From contig NC_133971.1 of NCBI RefSeq assembly GCF_031877795.1, positions 47,440,892 to 47,504,891 of the forward strand: a stretch of 64,000 nucleotides of DNA. The letters are read 5' to 3'. The stretch comes from Strix aluco. Its lineage: Eukaryota > Chordata > Aves > Strigiformes > Strigidae. Positions 63,110 to 64,000 of this stretch are shown one piece after another. Position 1 is the first letter of the stretch; each line of letters starts with the position of its first letter. Made by a program: the position numbers and the translations under genes. Under the pieces are notes generated by a model that was not told the origin of the DNA, did no database searches, and was given only the letters and a program-made list of their open reading frames with translations.

Positions 63110-64000
63110 CTCCAGCCCGGGAGATGTGCCGGCCAGCACATTTTCCAGAAACATGTTTCCTCTCTCGCTAGCGGCCCCTTCCCCCTCTCCGCCACCCCGT
63201 TTCTAGTCTCTCCAGCGCTGATGAGCTAATAGCATTTTTCCTTTGCATACTTTGGCGCTGCCCCACGGCATACTCTGGCAGTCTACGTGTGTCTGAGCGC
63301 GCCCGCCCGCCGCAGGCTCGGCTCGGCGCGGCTCCGGGGCGCGGGGGGAGGCAGGCAGGCAGGGGGAAGGCAGGCAGAGAGGGAGGGAGGGAGGGAGGAT
63401 GGGGAGCCCCCGCCGCCGCGCCGGCCCTCGCCGCCCCGTTCCCCCCTCGGCCGCCCCTACGCGGGGCGGGCGGCGGCGGCGGCGGGCGGAGGGCGGGGGG
63501 CGGCCGTGGGGGAACTGTCAGGGCCGCACGTTTCCAGCCGCATTACGTGAACAAATGGCGGGGGCGCAGCCAGCCCAGCCAACGGGGCTTGTGTAACTTT
63601 GCGAGCGTGCCAGCAAGTTTAAAGTCCCTGCTTTCTCCTCCTCCTCCTCCTCCTTCCCTCGCTCCAGACACCAGCGCGGGCCGGAGGACGATGAGAGGCT
63701 GATTGTTTGCTCCGGCTCCCATTCGCAACCCCTCGCCTATAAATACCGGGGAGAAGAAAAGGCGCTCCCGCCGCCTCTCTCGGGCCGGGTTTTCTTCACG
63801 ACGGCCCGACCTGCCCGATGGCACCGCCCGGGTGCCGCTGCGCCTGAGACCTCGCTGCCCGGCTGACCCTTCCAGAGGCGCATCCCGCACCACCCGGCCT
63901 CCCCACACACCACCCCCCCGCCCCATCCCAGGCAGGAAGGCGCCCCTCGCTCTCCGCTCGCCCCCCCGTTTCGTCCGTTTCTCTCCCCCGCCGGCACCCA
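63110..64000 (+). promoter_or_regulatory. CpG island promoter of a plus-strand gene, probably LOX
   Basis: GC- and CpG-rich sequence starts about 63110, is dense from 63290 and runs off the window. It contains a TATA box at 63738-63745, giving an expected start near 63768-63775. Downstream is a C-rich leader with no ATG-initiated frame of recognisable character before the window ends. ACGTG cores of hypoxia-response type occur at 63285-63289 and 63545-63549, and a (CTC)n run at about 63636-63654. In human, LOX lies head-to-head with ZNF474 about 50 kb away, and here the distance from the ZNF474 promoter is about 34 kb with the same divergent arrangement. LOX is therefore the leading candidate, but its coding sequence is not in view. 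Confidence 0.6.
63738..63745 (+). promoter_or_regulatory. TATA box TATAAATA
   Basis: A canonical TATAAATA flanked by GC-rich sequence (gcc before, ccgggg after) inside the CpG island. Orientation and context point to plus-strand transcription starting about 30 bases downstream. Confidence 0.8.

Noticed and set aside
62869-63171. 100-codon plus-strand frame upstream of the right CpG island
   Set aside because: No recognisable motif; lies upstream of the TATA box. Left as chance without transcript evidence.
63287-63926. Long open frames on both strands in the right CpG island
   Set aside because: Gly/Arg/Pro/Ala-rich translations typical of GC-rich promoter DNA. They overlap or precede the TATA box and have no domain features.

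Overview
This looks like nuclear DNA from a bird, probably a neoavian. It is AT-rich and mostly non-coding. It holds 5'-truncated CR1 retrotransposon copies with the bird-type 3' end (repeats of the ATAGAATC type) and one endogenous-retrovirus LTR of a kind familiar from neoavian genomes. There are two sharp CpG islands. No bacterial, plasmid or CRISPR-like organisation is present.

The only protein-coding gene I can identify is ZNF474, a zf-C2HC protein, on the minus strand between about 7.3 and 19.1 kb. Three exons are recognisable. Exon A (19067 down to about 18472 or 18349) encodes the N-terminus and C2HC units 1 and 2. Exon B (11196-11016) encodes unit 3. Exon C (7621-7470) encodes unit 4 and the stop, followed by an AATAAA signal. 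Introns have GT/AG borders and the phases fit across B and C. Two in-frame TGA codons interrupt otherwise well conserved reading: one in exon A (18864-18862, at an expected Arg) and one in exon B (11094-11092, at the expected Trp after unit 3). In this individual or assembly the gene is either decaying, shortened, read through, or mis-sequenced.

A CpG island at 29.1-29.46 kb contains a near-perfect palindromic RFX X-box and a CCAAT box. It is the natural promoter candidate for ZNF474, and perhaps for a divergent plus-strand transcript. A second CpG island (63.1-64.0 kb) has a clean TATA box pointing right. In human, ZNF474 and LOX are divergent neighbours, so the plus-strand gene starting near 63.77 kb and leaving the window is most likely LOX. 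That is inference from gene order only, since no LOX coding sequence lies in the window.

The rest is introns and intergenic DNA. It holds two CR1 copies over 1 kb on the minus strand (46.5-47.6 and 56.1-57.2 kb, the latter with an internal deletion), a short CR1 piece at 19.8 kb, and ancient CR1/L3-like relics at 2.0, 15.9, 34.6 and 52.8 kb. It also holds a minus-strand ERVL-type LTR at 43.9-44.7 kb, several microsatellites and a strand-asymmetric pyrimidine/purine block at 35.6-36.6 kb. I found no tRNA or rRNA gene and no novel multi-gene system. The most notable observations are the state of ZNF474 and its X-box promoter.
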